A DNA stretch of 23,693 nt. Source: Chloroflexota bacterium (GTDB taxonomy: Bacteria > Chloroflexota > Dehalococcoidia > GIF9 > UBA5620). The stretch is from the NCBI GenBank assembly GCA_026389735.1, contig JAPLHH010000065.1:1-23693 (forward strand), read 5' to 3'. Shown here piece after piece: positions 21,488 through 23,693 of this stretch (the first letter of the stretch is position 1; each line of letters opens with the position of its first letter). The position numbers were made by a program, and so were the translations under genes. Under the pieces are notes generated by a model, which had not been told where the DNA came from, did not search any database, and was given only the letters and a program-made list of their open reading frames with translations.

Positions 21488-22600
21488 TTATATGAGCACC
21501 ATGTTGTTTCGGTGAATTACCTCGCTGCCGTATTCGTAGCCGAGAAGGACTGAAATTGCCTCGGAGTGGGCTCCTTTGATAACGGTGATATCCTTTGAAC
21601 TGTAGTTAGGCATGCCACAGCCGATTTGACTGCCTTTCGAATCGAAAATATCCACGACGTCGCCACGTTGGAATTCACCTTCAACACCCACTACCCCGGC
21701 GGGAAGCAGGCTCCGGTTCTGTTTCTTTAGAGCCAGGACAGCGCCATCGTCGATTATCAATTTACCCTTGCAGGCAAGCCGGCTCAGCATCCAGCGTTTC
21801 TTGCTCTCCAGTTTGCTGGTTCGTGATGGGAATATGGTGCCAATGCTTTGCCCAAGTGCGATTTGTTTCAGGACATCAGGCTTCCGTCCGTTGGCGATGA
21901 CCACGGTTACACCTGAAGCCGTCGCTAGCTTGGCAGCCTCGAGTTTGGTTATCATGCCGCCGACGCCATCAGAGCTGGTAGTGTCGCCAGCCAGGCGCTC
22001 AATTTCGGCATCTATCTTTTCTACTCTGGGGATAAGCCTGGCCTGAGGATTAAGCTGTGGGTCGGCGGTGTACATGCCGTCTATGTCAGTAAGCAGTGCC
22101 AGAAGGTCGGCATCAACCAGATTGGCTACCATGGCTGAAAGATTGTCATTATCTCCGAAGGTGAGCTCACCGAGTTCATCGGTGGCGACGACGTCGTTTT
22201 CGTTTACAATGCAAATCACGCCCAATTCAATCAGAGCCAGTAGCGTATTACGGGCGTTCAAGTAGCCGGCGCGGTCGATGAGGTCAGACCTGGTCAGGAG
22301 CGCCTGAGCCACGACTATATTGTGCTGACTAAAAAGCTGCTCATAGACATTCATGAGCTGACTTTGTCCCACGGAGGCGAGGACTTGCTTGAAGGGGACG
22401 TCTTTGCGTTCCTTGGTCAGGCCTAATTTCTGCCTACCGGCGGCAACGGCTCCTGACGACACGATGATTATCTCGTGACCCTGTTGGTGAAGCTGAGCCG
22501 CCTGCCCTGCGAGACTTGACATAATACTAAGGTCAAGACGGCCAGTCCCTCCCGTAAGCAAGTTAGTGCCAAGCTTAGCTACTATGCGTTGATAAAGCAT
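21488..22600 (-). CDS. proB: Glutamate 5-kinase with PUA domain
   Basis: A 370-aa enzyme, first step of proline synthesis, phosphorylating glutamate. The kinase domain (about 1-260) has VAKLGTNLLTGG, IIVSSGAVAAG, NENDVVATDEL with FGDNDNLSA, and TDIDGMYTADP. The C-terminal PUA domain (about 275-370) includes KLIIDDGAVLALKKQNRSLL and VEGEFQRGDVVDI. In other bacteria the kinase is inhibited by proline. Start ATG 22600 has no Shine-Dalgarno, and a TATAAT box ends 8 nt before it, so the proBA message may be leaderless. Confidence 0.96.
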   Translation of the reverse strand: MLYQRIVAKLGTNLLTGGTGRLDLSIMSSLAGQAAQLHQQGHEIIIVSSGAVAAGRQKLGLTKERKDVPFKQVLASVGQSQLMNVYEQLFSQHNIVVAQALLTRSDLIDRAGYLNARNTLLALIELGVICIVNENDVVATDELGELTFGDNDNLSAMVANLVDADLLALLTDIDGMYTADPQLNPQARLIPRVEKIDAEIERLAGDTTSSDGVGGMITKLEAAKLATASGVTVVIANGRKPDVLKQIALGQSIGTIFPSRTSKLESKKRWMLSRLACKGKLIIDDGAVLALKKQNRSLLPAGVVGVEGEFQRGDVVDIFDSKGSQIGCGMPNYSSKDITVIKGAHSEAISVLLGYEYGSEVIHRNNMVLI

Positions 22601-22608
22601 CGCGCCTA

Positions 22609-22637
22609 ATTATAGCGTGGTGAAACACAGCCAACAA
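22609..22637 (-). promoter_or_regulatory. Putative proBA promoter, leaderless arrangement
   Basis: Minus strand TTGTTG (22637-22632), 17-nt spacer, TATAAT (22614-22609, full consensus). The -10 box ends 8 nt before the proB ATG. The shared 24-bp element lies 4 nt upstream of the -35 box. Confidence 0.6.
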
Positions 22638-22641
22638 GTAA

Positions 22642-22665
22642 GTGTACTCGTCCAATACATTAGTG
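22642..22665 (-). promoter_or_regulatory. Shared upstream element with 17-bp dyad, copy 2 (proBA)
   Basis: The inverse of the rph element at 19091-19114, with one base different (the dyad has TGTATT for TGTACT on the minus strand). Its dyad is at 22643-22659. It ends 4 nt before the proB -35 box and lies 10 nt from the -35 box of the divergent cca promoter, so it could act on both. Confidence 0.6.
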
Positions 22666-22675
22666 AGACATGACC

Positions 22676-22704
22676 TTTACAATTCTTTTGCTCCAGGGTA
22701 TAAT
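22676..22704 (+). promoter_or_regulatory. Putative cca promoter, near consensus, leaderless arrangement
   Basis: TTTACA (22676-22681), 17-nt spacer, TATAAT (22699-22704). The -10 box ends 8 nt before ATG 22713, so the transcript would start within 1-2 nt of the start codon. Back-to-back with the proBA promoter. Confidence 0.65.
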
Positions 22705-22712
22705 CTGGGGCA

Positions 22713-23693
22713 ATGTCTGACATCAATCAAAACCTGCTTGGTCTCCTGACCAAGGTATCCGCTATTCTCACCCAGCAAAACTGTCCAGCTTATGTAGTCG
22801 GCGGCTTTGTCCGCGACTGGCTGCTGGACAGGCAGACAGCCGATATTGACATTGCCGTAGGTGGCGACGCCTTGAGCATAGCTCAGGAGGTAGCAGAAGC
22901 TGTTGACGGCAGGTATGTGTTGCTGGATGAAGCTAACAAGGTGGCTAGGGTGGTTGTTGCCGATGAACAGATGTGGCATGTGGATTTCTCATCTTTCGCA
23001 AACGGTATCCAGAATGACCTGGCACGGCGCGATTTTACCATTGATGCCATGGCGGTGGAGCTTCAAGGTTTCATTTCGGGGTCTGCACAGCTTATTGACC
23101 CCTTCTCTGGAGAAAGCGACTTGAAGAAGAGGCTGGTGCGGGCAGTGAACCAGCGGATTTTCGCGGAAGATGGGGCAAGGTTGCTTCGGGGTGTCAGGTT
23201 AGCCGCTGAGCTTGGCTTCAAGATTGAGCCTGGAACCGAGAGTTTAATTCGGAAAGACTGCCGAATGGCTAAGCTGGTTCCCGGGGAGCGGCTGCGTGAA
23301 GAACTGGTGAGGATACTGGCTTTGCCCGGCTCCGGTGAAATGGTGCGCTATCTGGATAAGTTAGGCTTGCTCACCGAGATAATCCCTGAACTGAAAGAGA
23401 TGAAGGGGGCGGAGCAGCCGAAAGAGCATTATTGGGATGTCTTTGACCATTCTGTGGAGACGATGGCTACTGCCGAGTTTTTGCTTCGGGAGAGCTTATG
23501 GAAATATGGCAAAGAGGATTTGTTGAGGGTAACACCGTGGTCGGAGGAGATAAGTCGGCATTTTGATGAGGAGGTGTCCATCGGCAGCAATCGAAGACTG
23601 CTGCTTAAGCTGGGGGCACTGATGCATGATATCGCCAAACCAGCGACCAAGGCGGTTGATGAAACAGGCAGAACACGTTTTTTGGGACATGCC
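22713..23693 (+). CDS. cca: CCA tRNA nucleotidyltransferase/poly(A) polymerase family protein with HD domain (partial)
   Basis: Open from ATG 22713 to the right edge (327 codons, no stop). The class II nucleotidyltransferase head has YVVGGFVRDWLL (27-38), the metal-binding pair in ADIDIAVGG, and RRDFTIDAMA. The neck follows with EDGARLLRGVRLAAELGF, which binds and positions the tRNA end. The visible part ends in an HD domain: WDVFDHSVETM, LGALMHDIAKPATK and GHA. CCA-adding enzymes of this layout repair or add the CCA tail; poly(A) polymerase or an A-adding enzyme cannot be excluded without the C-terminus. It has its own near-consensus promoter and no Shine-Dalgarno. Confidence 0.92.
   Translation, partial: MSDINQNLLGLLTKVSAILTQQNCPAYVVGGFVRDWLLDRQTADIDIAVGGDALSIAQEVAEAVDGRYVLLDEANKVARVVVADEQMWHVDFSSFANGIQNDLARRDFTIDAMAVELQGFISGSAQLIDPFSGESDLKKRLVRAVNQRIFAEDGARLLRGVRLAAELGFKIEPGTESLIRKDCRMAKLVPGERLREELVRILALPGSGEMVRYLDKLGLLTEIIPELKEMKGAEQPKEHYWDVFDHSVETMATAEFLLRESLWKYGKEDLLRVTPWSEEISRHFDEEVSIGSNRRLLLKLGALMHDIAKPATKAVDETGRTRFLGHA

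Noticed and set aside
19091..22665. Inverted 24-bp repeats as ends of a 3.5-kb transposon carrying rph and proBA
   Set aside because: No transposase or target duplication is seen, the enclosed genes are ordinary housekeeping genes, and the copies have identical spacing to promoters, which regulation explains better.

Overview
The window looks like chromosomal DNA of an anaerobic Chloroflexota bacterium, probably of the class Dehalococcoidia. This is an inference. It rests on the gene order (an aconitase of the LeuC/LeuD type, then isocitrate dehydrogenase, malate dehydrogenase and a two-subunit fumarase, a grouping I remember from Dehalococcoides genomes), on a folate cluster without folB but with a Cys+Glu PTPS (reported for Chloroflexi), and on housekeeping genes separated by short dispersed repeats. 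No phage, transposase, CRISPR array, rRNA or tRNA is visible. All genes look intact except the two cut by the window edges.

Layout. 1-1232 (-): N-terminal part of an RNase J-like metallo-beta-lactamase-fold protein. 1611-1796 (+): a Trm112-like zinc-ribbon protein. 2053-3816 (-): a folate operon folP-folK-PTPS. 4052-16387 (+): a tight 13-gene, 12.3-kb central-carbon operon: carboxyltransferase of the methylmalonyl-CoA/propionyl-CoA type, a 75-aa carboxylase-associated protein, a pyruvate/oxaloacetate carboxyltransferase fused to a biotinyl domain, aconitase large and small subunits, isocitrate dehydrogenase, malate dehydrogenase, fumarase alpha, sdhA, sdhC, sdhD, sdhB, fumarase beta. 16544-18675 (-): NUDIX ADP-ribose pyrophosphatase, ArgA-like acetyltransferase, NAD kinase. 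19180-19905 (+): RNase PH. 20203-22600 (-): proB-proA. 22713 to the right edge (+): CCA-adding/poly(A) polymerase-type nucleotidyltransferase with an HD domain.

How the genes work together. The large operon makes or uses oxaloacetate through a biotin-dependent carboxyl transfer and links it by malate dehydrogenase and fumarase to a membrane succinate dehydrogenase/fumarate reductase. A second arm (aconitase, isocitrate dehydrogenase) runs from citrate to 2-oxoglutarate. Citrate synthase, succinyl-CoA synthetase, methylmalonyl-CoA mutase and any biotin carboxylase are not in the window. The first three genes are what a Wood-Werkman transcarboxylase would need.

Regulation and non-coding DNA. 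Nearly all boundaries between transcription units carry two families of 25-35-bp repeats, often as inverted pairs; the operon interior has none. Several units (Trm112, folP, nadK, proB, cca) have a -10-like box only 4-9 nt before the start codon, suggesting leaderless mRNAs. A 24-bp element with a 17-bp dyad lies exactly 4 nt upstream of the -35 box of both rph and proBA, which points to shared control.
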